DNA of 64,000 bases from Polytrichum commune (lineage: Eukaryota; Streptophyta; Polytrichopsida; Polytrichales; Polytrichaceae). Of the stretch, positions 12,309 to 23,911 are shown piece after piece. A model generated the notes under the pieces. That model did not search any database. It saw only the letters and a program-made list of their open reading frames with translations, and had not been told where the DNA came from. The position numbers were made by a program, and so were the translations under genes. Each line of letters opens with the position of its first letter. Position 1 is the stretch's first letter. The DNA lies in assembly GCA_950295325.1 (NCBI GenBank), contig OX485806.1:37138001-37202000 (forward strand). Direction: 5' to 3'.

Positions 12309-12789
12309 TTCTTCACATTGTACTGGAAGTCTTTATGCAATTGAATTTTCCAATTTGTATTAACAAAAAATAGAACATTGTAGAGAACGCATGTATCATA
12401 TAATTTATGCACAAATTATGATTTAACTTGGTTCGGTAAAAATGACAATGTCGTCAAAAAGTTAAAGCCACACTAATTAGACAAAACAGTGTAGCTGCAG
12501 ACATGCAATTCATTTCACATTTACTGCTTCTACTGGGAGTCTGTCCCTTTTTGGAAATGGAAATTTTAACTGCAATTGAATAATGTCATGTGTAAGTTTC
12601 ATGATTATGATGATTATATACTTTCAAAAAAATACAAATTTGACAAGAAGTCATGATGAAATCACAAAAGGGGGGCTAACATTAATGTAACTGAATTTAA
12701 ATAAATAAATATAAAAATAATACTAATTATTTATATTTATTTGTGTATTTGTTTAAAACGTTGAACTCATGTTGAACATAAGAAATACT

Positions 12790-12990
12790 ATGTTGATGGC
12801 TTTGACTGTCCAATGCATCCTTCAATGTAGTGTCAATATTCAGGATTGTCCAAGGAAGGGGCACATGGCTTAATAGATCATTGGCCCTTGTTTTTATTAT
12901 TTGTTTCTAGATAAAAACATTAGCATGTATGCAGCTCCCCCAACAAATAACCCTGAATTGAACAAGACCCGGTATTTATATCCCTAGTTG
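12790..12990 (+). repeat. Dispersed repeat Z tail, copy in unit D
   Basis: Aligns with 19150-19345 and more weakly with 2305-2400 and 39535-39730. A shared word is CAGGATTGTCCAAGGAAGG. It lies at the downstream edge of the ERF unit. Confidence 0.6.
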
Positions 12991-14549
12991 TAAATTACTA
13001 TGCTTCTAATATATAACCTCGATGGCCTTTTCTCATTTTATACATTGATGAAGAATTATTTGCTACATCTACATTACGAGCATGGGATTATAATGGAGTT
13101 ATCCTTGAAGTAAAACATCTTCCCTTCATGTCATCAAAATTAGGAGTTTAGAATCCACTTGAACAAAACATTATTCAAACATGTGGGTCGGTTCCATAAC
13201 CTTGGAATATGTCAATTATATTGTGTGGGCTCCTCACACAAATTGGGAGTATTCATTTACTATTCATAGATTTGGCTGAATTTCAAAATTTGGGTGGAGT
13301 CATACTCCCGACATTATGCACAGGAGCTATTGTTTACCAAAGACGTATTCACTGGAAACATTGATCACCTCAACATTAATCACTTGAAATAACTATCCAT
13401 AGGTAAACTAACATTGAAATTGCTGACACTATTCACAATATTATTACTATACAAACCGGCACTTTTCATTATTCGTACCAACATCAATTTCTTCTTAATA
13501 TTCTCAGTTCCCTCCCATCAAGCTAAGATAGTGAGGTTGATGTCATATGACAAATATACAATCAAATACACCCATGCGGCTAAATAATGTTATGAACACT
13601 CCTTCGACATATGAAATGTTAAAAGTGGGGAGAAATTCCTCACCAAAACACAAGTTTTTGGAGAGTTCAAAAATAGCGCCCATGTGTCATTGTAATTCAT
13701 CTTCCCTATGGACATGTGGAGAGAAAGAAAGGTCTTTCAATGACCTTCTATTGAATATCACAAGAAACTATTGGTAAACACAACTACTTGCATTCAAATG
13801 GTCACTCCTTACACCATCTTTAAATATGCGTCAAACTTTTCACATAACACCTCACTCTTAAGTCATAGAGTAGTTTATTTACATGTAAACTGGTAAATCT
13901 AGTAATTCTTCTTAAATTTCAAGGGCCTATAAAATACTCATGAATATTTAGGGGCAACTTTGACATAATTGATGTTCTTCCACCAAAAAATAAGAGACTC
14001 ATCTACCACATAAATTTATAGTTAATCAGCTCAAGTCCATTCAATAAGTGTTTTCCTTCAAACATACATCATTTTGGATGTCGGTAACTAACGGTGTCAA
14101 GAATATAGGTAGCTTACAAACATGCCCATTACCGTATCATCTAAGAAACATTTTGCCCTATAAATGGATTATTTTATTCAAAACATATCTATTTTAATTT
14201 ATAATAGGATAATATATATCACATTGGACCAATATTCTTGATGCATTAAGACACCCTAAGAATCCAATACATTCTTCACACGACATGTCTTTATTTAGAT
14301 GAATACAAGCGTCTATTTGTACAATACTTTCCATACATGTTTTGGGGTAGCCATGACAAGATGTCAAGTTAGTAAAAACCCTCACAAGACACATCATCAA
14401 CATCTAGGACAATGGCATCTACATAAATATGAAACAAACTGTGCAACAAAGTTCAGTGTGTAGCTCGGACATAACTTAATCAAGTCACTGTTCAATTCAA
14501 GACCTTTGATGTTGTCTCTTTCCACTCATAAAATTAAAATCTCACAAGC
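12991..14549 (-). repeat. 3' flank of ERF gene D
   Basis: Aligns with 21588-23911 apart from an insertion of about 758 bp in the latter. The stretch 14097-14420 also matches the first 343 bases of the window. Small ORFs here (13547-13777, 14194-14403) are shared DNA, not conserved proteins. Confidence 0.7.
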
Positions 14550-15761
14550 TTAATTATTATACACCTTGTCCTTTGAGCATGAGCCCATCTTTTGCAAAGG
14601 AGAACATGTATCAACCATGCTCGGCAAATCACTTGCAAACATGAAATATGATTTGTTCCCATTCTCAACCACTCCAAAATTGATGTAGGTATTTACTTCT
14701 TGAGGATCTTGGTCCACAACTTCAAGTGGTGGATATTTCTCCGAGGTGATGATATCTTTGGAATGTGGTTGAATATCAACTTGTGTTACGAGAGGAATCA
14801 TTTTGCAATCTTGCTTGACCAAAGCACATGTTGGCATTATCCTTGCTTCCACACTAGGTTTTCCCAAAGAAGAATGAGTGTCCAAAGGCATGGATTGAGA
14901 TGTTGAAACCTCAAATGACTTGTCTATTTCATTTCTTTGATAACTTGGCAAGATAGACCGCATGGTAGAGTTTGAGACGTGCTTACAAGACTCCTTAAAA
15001 TTGAGAGTTGTTTTCTTTTTGTATCGAATGACAGCAACATCATATGCTCGAGCAGCTTCCTCTGGAGTGTCAAAATCACCAATCCACATCTTCTTTTTGG
15101 TTTTCTTCTCAAAGATCTTGATTTCAGCAATCCAAGGATGTTTGCGTTCGGGACGCCAACGTACGCCTTTGTAGCGTGGGATGACTGCACCTATAAGTTG
15201 CTCCAATTCTCGAGTCATTGTTCGTGTCATTGTCCTTTCCAACCTCCAAGCTCTTCCACATTTCGGAACAAAAAATTGTGTTGCACGAAGATCATAGCAT
15301 TCAACTACTATTGAATAGGGTATATGCTCTCCTTGTTCACCAAATAATGAACAAAAATTATTTTTAGAATTTTTTGATAATGGAGATTGCATAAATGCAG
15401 GTATGGATTGGGAAGGCTCTATACCAAAAGATTGTATTGAGAAATTCAGATAACCGCTAAGTACACCAGAATCCAATACTAGACGAAGTTGTGGTGTTGC
15501 TGTTGGATTTGTGGTGTTGTAATATGCTGGGCCACTTGGATTTGACAAATATGAGATTGAAACCCCCGAGGCAAGGACATTGTTTCTATGTAAATCAACA
15601 CACTCATGAAACATGTTGGGAGCTAAAGATGGTGAATTGTTTTGTGGAAACCAAAGAAAACTAAGTTTGATACAATAATCGCCCCATTGACCTTGGACCT
15701 CAATTGTGTGAGACCCATTTGCAAGTCTTGAGTATTGACGTGTTGCTTTGGTGAACTCCAT
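14550..15761 (-). CDS. AP2/ERF transcription factor, copy D
   Basis: Single-exon ORF of 403 residues. A single AP2/ERF DNA-binding domain spans about residues 196-255: RYKGVRWRP at the start, HPWIAEIK, then MWIGDFDTPEEAARAYD and TTLNF at the end. One AP2 domain and no B3 domain place it in the ERF family in the broad sense; it would bind GCC-box or related DNA in the nucleus. The loop RPERKHPW is longer than the usual ERF form. The 195-residue N-terminal part (QWGDYCIKL, SGVSISYLSNPSG, SIQSFGIEPSQS) resembles nothing I know. A basic stretch (KKTKKK, 219-224) could help nuclear import. The start at MEFTK is preferred because the preceding ATG in copy E is followed by a stop here. Intact relative of the pseudogenes at 2566-2952 and 3831-4435. 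Confidence 0.92.
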   Translation of the reverse strand: MEFTKATRQYSRLANGSHTIEVQGQWGDYCIKLSFLWFPQNNSPSLAPNMFHECVDLHRNNVLASGVSISYLSNPSGPAYYNTTNPTATPQLRLVLDSGVLSGYLNFSIQSFGIEPSQSIPAFMQSPLSKNSKNNFCSLFGEQGEHIPYSIVVECYDLRATQFFVPKCGRAWRLERTMTRTMTRELEQLIGAVIPRYKGVRWRPERKHPWIAEIKIFEKKTKKKMWIGDFDTPEEAARAYDVAVIRYKKKTTLNFKESCKHVSNSTMRSILPSYQRNEIDKSFEVSTSQSMPLDTHSSLGKPSVEARIMPTCALVKQDCKMIPLVTQVDIQPHSKDIITSEKYPPLEVVDQDPQEVNTYINFGVVENGNKSYFMFASDLPSMVDTCSPLQKMGSCSKDKVYNN

Positions 15762-15860
15762 AATTTTCTATAACATCTCACTTTCTCTACTAGGCTATAG
15801 ATTCATGCAAAAAGACTATAAATTTGTATATATATATGTATCATGCACAATTGTAATTCC
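15762..15860 (-). promoter_or_regulatory. Proximal promoter of ERF D
   Basis: On the minus strand an alternating TA tract (about 15826-15838) lies some 65-75 bp before the ATG and can serve as a TATA box. Just upstream is the word TTGTGCATGA, preceded by AATTAC or AATTGC, which is kept in all four ERF copies (near 2959, 4509, 15842 and 25231). The 5' UTR would be short. Confidence 0.5.
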
Positions 15861-17260
15861 TATTTGGTAGTCAAGTGATATTTTCTCAATGGATCTTTTT
15901 GAAACAAACAATATGCTATGCTATGTGGATAGATGATGTTGAAACATGAGATCCATAGTACTCATATCTTTTTACTTGTCTCACCTTCTCTTGTGACAAA
16001 CTTACATATATGCATACTAAGTTGAATACATACAACATCATCCAAATGGGCCATGACAATGAGATATCCAATACACTTTACATTGAGCTAAGAAACATAA
16101 ACCCCAAGGATATTAGACTCTTGATGCTTGTTGGATAAATCTTTAATAAATTTCAAAGCATGAAAATAGAAACTTTAGAGATAAGGAGGCATCATGGACT
16201 AACAAATGTGCAAGGCACTTGAACATCACCAAAGATCTTGTCCCAAACAAAAGATGCAAATACGGAGAGAGTGCTTATGAAATCCTCTTGTGACATTGTG
16301 CCTATTTGAAGGTTAGATACATTGCATGAGCCCATTCAACCATGAAGAACCTCCTTCCAAGCCACCGTACATGTTGGTGTTGTCTTTCACATTATAATAT
16401 GGGTTATTGTTGTTAAGGTATGTTCACTTTGAGGTGGACCCCTTAATTAAAATACATCGACTCAATTGACTTGCACTTTATTCAAGTGTCAAACTTTGTG
16501 CGTTGAAAGTTGGAAGTGGAATGCTTAGTCAATCTTGATGACTATGTTGGAAAAAGCATGACCAAGGAACATGGAACATTGACATCCGAGTCTAGTTGAA
16601 CTGATTGAAATGAAGAATATAATGCAATTAAAACAAATAATGAAACACTTAAGCAAAAACTCCCCCAAAATGCTTTTAAGAACTTTGAAACGCTAGAGAT
16701 GTTGCCTTTGTTTTTAAAAAAATGTTGAAAACAATTGACTTTATGGCTTGTCACTTTAGTTGGGGCAATCCCTTTGAGAAGGTGATGTACGGAATTGCTT
16801 GAGATATGTGTGTAACAAAAGTTAAGGTCATTTATTAGCCCATTAACATAAGGCCATATTTACTTGATTAGTATTTTTAGACACTGGTAACTCGAGTGGT
16901 CCTTCATCTTAGATAAGAGCTTGTCTCCTAGCTTTATCTTTTGCTACATATGACACTTCTAATGAATACTTTCTTAAATACTCATCCTCGCTTACCTTTA
17001 ATTCAACCACTTTTGGTATATTCTGCATCCTAACATTTCTATAATCAAAATGATGTCATGGATGATTGAAATTTGGATGACCTTAGTAAGTGACAATAAT
17101 TGTAACATTGTAATGAAAAAAAAATGTTTTTTTTTTGCAAGGAATGACAAATAATGTTAGGTTTACATATAGTGTTGGTGGCACTACATGGACAGTTAAC
17201 AATTAGCATTGAGTGAGACAAATAGACCCGGTGACACTAAATACAATATTTAGTATTTCG
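15861..17260 (-). repeat. 5' flank of ERF gene D
   Basis: Aligns with 25250-26154 (unit E), and its distal part aligns with 344-900 (unit A). It ends near 17260 in the tactaaatac / tatttagt block that also closes the other units. No gene. Confidence 0.7.
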
Positions 17261-17276
17261 TGTAGTATGGAATCTA

Positions 17277-17770
17277 CCTTATTAGTATAGTTCTTTCTCA
17301 TGAACTTTGCTTCAATTCCGCAAGGATGCACTCAAAGGCGCAAGCCCTTTTTTGTTCCCAAATAAGAGCACTTCATGGCCAAGGAATTTGCAACTTCAGC
17401 GCAATTAGTTGACAGTAATGTTTTTGGGGATTGACTCCCTCCTGGGATATTCTCACATCCAGAATCTGAATGATATGGTTATCTTAAGTCACCTCAAACA
17501 CTTTACTCATACATGCACAACTTTAAACATGCTCGACACCTGATTTTCCAATAAGACTGATTTCACATCAACTTTTGTAATTAACATTTAATCTTCAGGC
17601 TCGACTTGTGAGAGCACTAGAGAGGGTGGATAACTCTGGGACTTACTTTGAGGTGGTAGCTTAAGATATGTATGTTTGTAGCATGACTTGAGGTAATTAA
17701 GTAAACTAAGGTGAATTTGGTGTTTATCTTCAAGTCAGTTCTGCAACTACGCTAGATGTTGTATTTAGTA
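17277..17770 (+). repeat. Duplicated block, right copy
   Basis: Direct-orientation partner of 10780-11300. It marks the start of the next tandem unit, the one carrying ERF copy E. Confidence 0.65.
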
Positions 17771-17879
17771 TCACTTACAACTTCGAATCACACAATGCTA
17801 TATTTATTTACTGTATATCTTGTATTTTTCCAACAAATGTCAAAATGGTTGTTTGGACATTACAAAACAATCACAACCT

Positions 17880-18600
17880 TACTTAGAGATAACCTAGGAA
17901 TCCTCTTGTGACGTTGTGATGTTGTGAAGGGTTGATATATTGCATGAGCCCAGTCATTGATGGAGAAGCTTATTTCCAAGCCACCCTACATGGTGGTGTT
18001 CCCTTTCGCATTACAATATAGGTTGGTGCTATGATTCACTCTAAGGTGTGTGTACTTTGAGGTGGACCCCTAAAATGCATTGACTGAATTGATTTGCACT
18101 TTATTTGATTTTCAAACTTTGTGCATTGAACGTTGGAAGTGGAATGTTTAGTCAATCTTGAAGAATAATGTGGAAGAAGGTTGACCGAGGCACGGGGAAT
18201 ACTGACATCTAAGTCCAAGTGAGCTGATTGAAATGACAAAATGATATATAAATAATTAGAAATAAATAACACTAAGACCCAAAAAATCAAGCGTACTGCT
18301 ATTCAGAACTTTGAAATGCTAGTTTTGTTGCCTTTGTTTTTTATAAACGGTTAAGAACATTTGACTTATGACTGTTATTTTAGTAGGGGCAATCCCTTGG
18401 AGAGGGTGATCTAGGGGATTGCTTAACATGTGTGTGAAACAAAACGTTAAGGTCATTAAATACCTCTTCAAAATAAAGCTATATTTACTTCATTAGCATT
18501 TTTGTAACTCAAGTTGTCTTTGATGTTAGAATAGGGTTATTTTACATGCTACAAATTATCAACAAAGAATGAGTGCTATGTATCTACTATCACACATTCA
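17880..18600 (-). repeat. ERF distal flank fragment
   Basis: Matches 3390-3830 and 5000-5640, including the word CTTTGAGGTGGACCCCTAAA and the following block. It is an extra copy of the B/C-type upstream flank with no ERF gene attached. Confidence 0.6.
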
Positions 18601-18704
18601 CAAGATCATCACACATGTTAGTGACGTAAATTATGGAGGTGGATAAACACCCCTCAACAAGCCTATCTATTTATTCCACCAAGAGTCTGCACGCCACTCG
18701 TGAT

Positions 18705-18907
18705 GTCCTAATTAGTGTGGGTTACTATTTGGAGTTACGTGTTGCTATAATATATTTATTGCCAAGAGTTTCGTTTTTATGCAAACAACATAAGTAGTAG
18801 TATGCAACCTGCAAAATAGGATTCAACTTGGTTGGTTGACAACGATAACGTCTGTCAAAAGTTATAGCATATGTGTAACTCTAAATGGTAACACACACTA
18901 ATTAGAC
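18705..18907. mobile_element. MITE with CTAATTAGTGTGG terminal inverted repeats
   Basis: Left arm 18705-18739 and right arm 18875-18907 are inverted copies of each other (CTAATTAGTGTGGGTTACTA and its complement, with a few mismatches). The same arms occur in the shorter element at 36774-36917. A lone right end is found at about 12466-12485. Confidence 0.65.
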
Positions 18908-19149
18908 AAAACAATGTAGCTGCAGACTTGCAATTCATTTCACATTTGTTGCTTCTGCTTGGAGTCTGTCCGTTTCTTGGAAATGAAAGTTCTAACTGCA
19001 ATTGGATAATGTCATGCGTACGTTTCATGATTATGATGATTATATACTTTCAAGACAAAACAAACCTGACAAGAAGTTATAATGAAATCAACAAAGGAAG
19101 GTAAAATAATAATAAAAAGAAATATAAAATACATTGAAGTCATGGTTAA

Positions 19150-19345
19150 CATAACAAATACTATGTTGATGGCTTTCATTGTCCAATGCATCTTCCAGCG
19201 TAGTGTCAATGGTCAGGATTGTCCAAGGAAGGAGCACATACCTTAATGAATCATCCTTGGCCCTTGCTTTCAGTGCTTGCTTCTAGATAAAAATTTAGCA
19301 TATATGGAACTCCTCAAACAAATAACCCCGAATAGAACAAGATCC
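19150..19345 (+). repeat. Dispersed repeat Z tail, copy in unit E
   Basis: Aligns with 12790-12980. It is cut by the insertion beginning at about 19348. Confidence 0.6.
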
Positions 19346-19496
19346 AGTGTCGTACAAGAAATGGTTTAATATGTAAATATAGTGTGGAATGGTTTGAGAG
19401 TAGGGTTTAAAGAAAATAAAAATAAAACAAAAAATTAATAATAAAAGTATAGACAAAAGGGAAGGGGGAGATCAGGGGAATGAAGGGAGAAGAAAA

Positions 19497-19735
19497 AGAG
19501 CCGTGGTTATAACCACGAAATTTGGAGTCTTTGCGTCTTCTCACATGCTCAGGGGGTAGGTAGCGCCAATTGGTAGTTACCTGTCTAGTTTTCACCAGCA
19601 GTACCAAGCCACGTGGCCATTCGCCCGCTCATACAGGTTCAAAGGGTTTCGAACCCGGACCAGTGCTATAGCGCTTGAAGCACTTTACAAGTTGGGCTTC
19701 CGCGACTTGGCGTTTATCGGAGCATGCCGAAGGGA
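19497..19735 (-). mobile_element. tRNA-derived SINE (candidate)
   Basis: On the minus strand a good RNA polymerase III B box, GGTTCGAAACC, lies at 19655-19645, about 70 nt into a GC-richer block that is unlike its AT-rich host. The block ends in a short T-rich tail (CTCTTTTTCTT). The A box is not convincing, so the call is tentative. It sits inside the 2.24-kb insertion. Confidence 0.4.
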
Positions 19736-19930
19736 TTTATATCCCATCTATTGTTTATATATTATTTGTTTTATTTTTGTTTGAATGGAATTTGATTGGA
19801 AGAAAGAAACACACCTTTTAGGAAAGCTTCAAGATGACGATTTCTTGTTAGAAAATATTTATGTTATAAGAAGAAGGGCCATTTTAGAGCTTCACCAATT
19901 TGATGTAGTTATTTTGAAATTTTTTTTAAC

Positions 19931-20224
19931 ATGTCGAATTTGAGAGTTCTTTCTGAGAGTCAAGATGAAGAACTTCAACAAGATGTTCAGCTACATTTTT
20001 TTCTATCTCAACTGCCGATTTGTACTATTTTGCCACCTAGTCACGCACCATTGTACGAGCGTCCTCAAGAAGAAGCTAGACCTTCTCGGCTGTTAAAGCA
20101 ACCTCGTATGGAGCAGCGGTGGCACGGAAATCTTCAACAAAATGTTCGTGCATTGGTGATTTTGTTGCAAGTTGGGTGTGTTGAACCTGACACTCGAGAT
20201 GTGACGTTTGAAGGAGTTTTTTAA
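19931..20224 (+). CDS. Unassigned ORF inside LTR-ended insertion
   Basis: ATG-started ORF of 97 residues (MSNLRVLSESQDEELQQDVQ), rich in Q, E, R and L, with no domain I recognise. A coding-like stretch seems to follow in another frame to about 20400. It could be a remnant of an element-encoded protein, or chance. Support is weak. Confidence 0.25.
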   Translation: MSNLRVLSESQDEELQQDVQLHFFLSQLPICTILPPSHAPLYERPQEEARPSRLLKQPRMEQRWHGNLQQNVRALVILLQVGCVEPDTRDVTFEGVF

Positions 20225-21595
20225 GGCTTAAATAATTATTAACATTCTTGTTGTCTTAGGCCTATCAAAAGAAGTCGCGATCATCAACGTTGGCTTGAAG
20301 GTCCAGTTAATACATTGTCTAAGACTGATCGTGCGGACTACGTTGCAATTATTCTTCGACGCATCCTCAAGTTTTCGCAATTGGAGTGAAATTTCTTTTG
20401 CAATTCTTTTCAATGTCATTCAGACATATATTTGATGTTATATGTTTAATTTTTAATTTTTTTAAACTTCATCTTGTGTGCTTGAAGTTTGGTAAATCAA
20501 AGGTAGAAATAATTTACCATTTTGGTAGATTTTTTATGCCTTATGGTTAAGATAAAGAATAGATAAACATGAATAAACTAATGGAGATCAGCCAATGACT
20601 TGTTGAAGCCCATCTCACATAGGTATGGGCTAGTATTGACTTTGGGAGGAGGCTAAGGGGTCGGACCCCTCTCTTCTCAAGGAGGTTTTTTTTGGACTTT
20701 TGAGGTGTGTGGTATGTAGAGAGGGAGAACTCAGTGTGTACTTGGAAATTTTCTATGAAATTTTAGGAATTTGTACGTTTTGTCAGTGTGGTTCCGAAAT
20801 GATATAGCATGTTCTGTTTGGATTTTGTATGTGATTTTTATGAGTGTTAGAGTAGAACAATGTTTGTTGTGATGAAATTTAAAAGACCATGACTTTAAAA
20901 GTTTGTAGAAATTTATGTATAGTGTTTTTGTTTATGAAATTTGAGCAAGTAAAGTGTTATTATATCAGCTTTTTATGAAGCTTTATACTTCTTGATTTAG
21001 AGTATTGAAAATAAAGTTATGACTTTCAAGGTGAGAGGGTGTTGAGCTGCCAACTAGATTAAAAAATAAAAGTATGTACCAATTTTAACAGAGTATAGAA
21101 AACATTTTGTAAGGATTTTGAAGATGAATTTAGGAGAGGACATGTGTGATGTTGTTAGCTTTCCAAAAAGCTAATACTTGGCGTTGGAAAAGTTTATATG
21201 AAGCCAGAGTGTCATGTGAAGTGAAAGGAGGTGCAACTAACACTGAATTTGGAAGTATGACCTTTGACGAGTTATGGACCTTGGACAGTACCTTACTAAT
21301 CTTTAATTTTTTATTTATTTTGTTAAGCACTTTGATAGCTTTCCAAAATGCTAAAGCATTCTTGATTTGGAGTATTTATGCTAATTTGGTGGTTATTTAA
21401 CTTTTGACTTTAATTTTAGAGAGAGATCTGGGATTTTGAAGGTACATGCAAGACATATATAGGTTTGTATATATGATGTATTCAAGGATGAAGACTTCTT
21501 ACATTATCCTAGTCTCGCATGTCTTAAGCCAAAATTAATTGCAACCAGAAATTCAGTATTTTCCCAAAGCAAAGACTTCTCTACCCGACACCGGT

Positions 21596-23911
21596 ATATA
21601 TAACTCTAGTTGTAAATTACTATGCTTCTAATATACAACCTAAATGACCTTTTTCATTTTATACATTGATGAAGAATACTTGACTACATCTCCAATACAA
21701 GAACGAGATTATAATAAAGTTATCCTTAAAGTCAAACACCTTTCCTTCATGTCATTAGAATTAGGCTTGGAGAGGTGACTATCGGAATTTTAGAAAACCA
21801 TGTGAGATAAAAAAAAATGTAATTTTTTTTTTTAGGGTAAAATTTATAATTTCGTTAGATCTACCATAGCATTGGAAATATGTCCCTTACATGATAATAT
21901 GTAAAATAGGGTGGTGGATAATTTCTTCAGTTTAGTAATTAATAAAAACAAAATAGGGTCATAAACATAGGATCCCCCTGAAAGTATGTAGTAGGATCAG
22001 TTGAATAATTATGGGTTTAACTACCTGGATGAAGAAGTGTGTAGTTTTTGTCCAAATTTGAATCAAGCACATTAGTATGGAGGGAATTGTTATGGGATTT
22101 TTTTAAGGGAAGGATTGTGTTGGCACTCCTCAACGGCCATTGGGTTTTGCAACGATGTTGAACATGTGGGATCCTTTAACTAGTATCCAAGTGTTATTGG
22201 TTGTCTGAATGGTACTTTGAGTGATTTACGATTGGTAACACTAATTGAAACCAAATGAATGACAATTTGAATTATATGGAATGTTTGTTGCTCACAAAGC
22301 TATAGTATTCCGTCCACTATTTGGTGCTTGTATGATTAAAACTATTGTGCCAAAAATTAGTCTCTCTAAAAAATTACAAATAAATTTAGGGTGCTAAAAA
22401 ATACATCGAAGTAGATTTTTATCTACAAATAGGGAGGGAAAAAATATTGAGAGGTGCATAAATATCCCTCCATTATCGCACGTGGTTACAAAACGTGGAG
22501 GGGGGGGTGTGATCACCCCGAGAAATTAGGAATTTAGAATCCACTTGAACATAACATCATTTAGACATGTGGGTTGGTTCCACGACCTTCGAATATGTCA
22601 ACCATATTATGTGGGTCCCTTGAAACAAATTGGGAATATTCATTCATTGTTCATACATTTGAGCTGAACTTGAAAATTTGAGTGGAGTCATACTCCCAAC
22701 ACTCTGCGTAGGAATGATTGATCATCTCAATATTTTCCCTCATAAAATACTATAAATAAATACACTATCATTGAAAATACTAACATTACTCACAATATTC
22801 TTACTATACAAACTGGCATTATTCATTATCTATACCAACGTCAGTTTCTTCTTATTTTTAAACTTTCTTCTCATGAAGGTAAGATAGTGGAGGTCGATGT
22901 CATATGCCAAATATTGAATAGAATACAACCATGCAACAAAATAATGTTATGAACGCTTCTTGAACATATGAAATGTTAAAAAATGGTGAGAAATTCCCCA
23001 ACAAAACCCAAGTTTTTGGAAGAGTGTGAAAATAGCTCGCGTATGTCAGAGTATTTCATCTTCCCTATGGACATGTGGAGAGAAAGAAAGTTTGTTTGTG
23101 ATCCTCTATTGAACATAACAAGAAACATTTTGGTAAACATGGGTGATTGGATTCAAATGGTCTCCCTACACCACCTTTAAACATGCATTAGCACCTACAT
23201 CAAACTTTATGCATAACACCTCACTCTTAAGTCATAGAATAGTTTATTTACATGTAAACTGGTAAATCTAGTAATTCTTCTAAATTTAAAGAGCCTATAG
23301 AATCCTAATGAATATTTAGGGGCAACTTTGACATAATTGATGCGGGTCCACCAAAAAACAATAGACTCATCTGCCACATAAATTTATTGTTAATCACCTC
23401 AAGTCCATTCAATAAGTGCTTTCCTTCAAACATACATCATTTTGGATGTCGGTAATTAAGCGCCTCGAGAAGATAAGTAGCTTACAAACGTGCCCATTTT
23501 CATCCAAAAAACATTTTTCTTTATAAACGGATTATTGTATTCAAAACATATCTATTTTAATTCATAATAGAATGATAAATGTCACATTGCACCAATATTC
23601 TTGATGCATTAGAACACACTAAGAAACCTATGCATTCTCTACACAAGATGTTTTTATTAAGAAGAATACAAGAGTCTATTTGTACAATACCTTCCACAAG
23701 TGTTTTGGGGTAGCCATGACAAGATGTCAAGTTTGTAAAAGCCCTCACAAGACAAATCATCAACATCTAGGACAATGTCATCTACACAAATATGAAACAA
23801 AATGTGCAACAAAGTTTAGTGTGTAGCTTGGATATAACTCAATCAAGTCATAGTTCAACTCAAGACCTTTGACATTGTCTCTTTCACTCATATAATGAAA
23901 AGCTCAAGAGC
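21596..23911 (-). repeat. 3' flank of ERF gene E
   Basis: Aligns with 12991-14549. It differs by the insertion at 21766-22523 and by many point changes. It also matches bases 1-343 of the window at 23460-23790. Confidence 0.7.
21759..22530. mobile_element. 758-bp insertion with AATTAGG target duplication
   Basis: Unit D has the uninterrupted site (aaaattaggagtttag near 13137). Unit E has AATTAGG at 21759-21765, extra DNA at 21766-22523, then AATTAGG again at 22524-22530. Extending left gives an 8-bp duplication with one mismatch, a size typical of hAT elements. The ends (CTTGGAGAGGTGA and, inverted, TCTCGGGGTGA) are only weakly similar. No ORF of note. Confidence 0.65.

Larger units (their letters stand above)
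19344..21595 (+). mobile_element. LTR-ended insertion of about 2.24 kb
   Basis: Unit D reads straight through here (12970-12990), whereas unit E carries extra DNA from about 19348 to 21590. The insert has inverted ends TGTCG / CGACA. It is flanked by CCAGT (19344-19348) and CCGGT (21591-21595), a 5-bp duplication with one mismatch and possibly one lost T. It contains a SINE candidate (19497-19735) and an ORF at 19931-20224. No reverse transcriptase, integrase or terminal direct repeat is visible, so it may be a solo LTR or a non-autonomous element. Confidence 0.6.

Noticed and set aside
13547-13777. 76-codon ORF in the ERF D 3' flank, with a partner at 22983-23180
   Set aside because: The two translations diverge and frameshift while the DNA aligns, as expected for non-coding duplicated flank.
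14700-15314. Plus-strand frames across the ERF D gene (and the equivalents at 24062-24676)
   Set aside because: They are antisense to the AP2 coding region and conserved only because the minus-strand gene is conserved.
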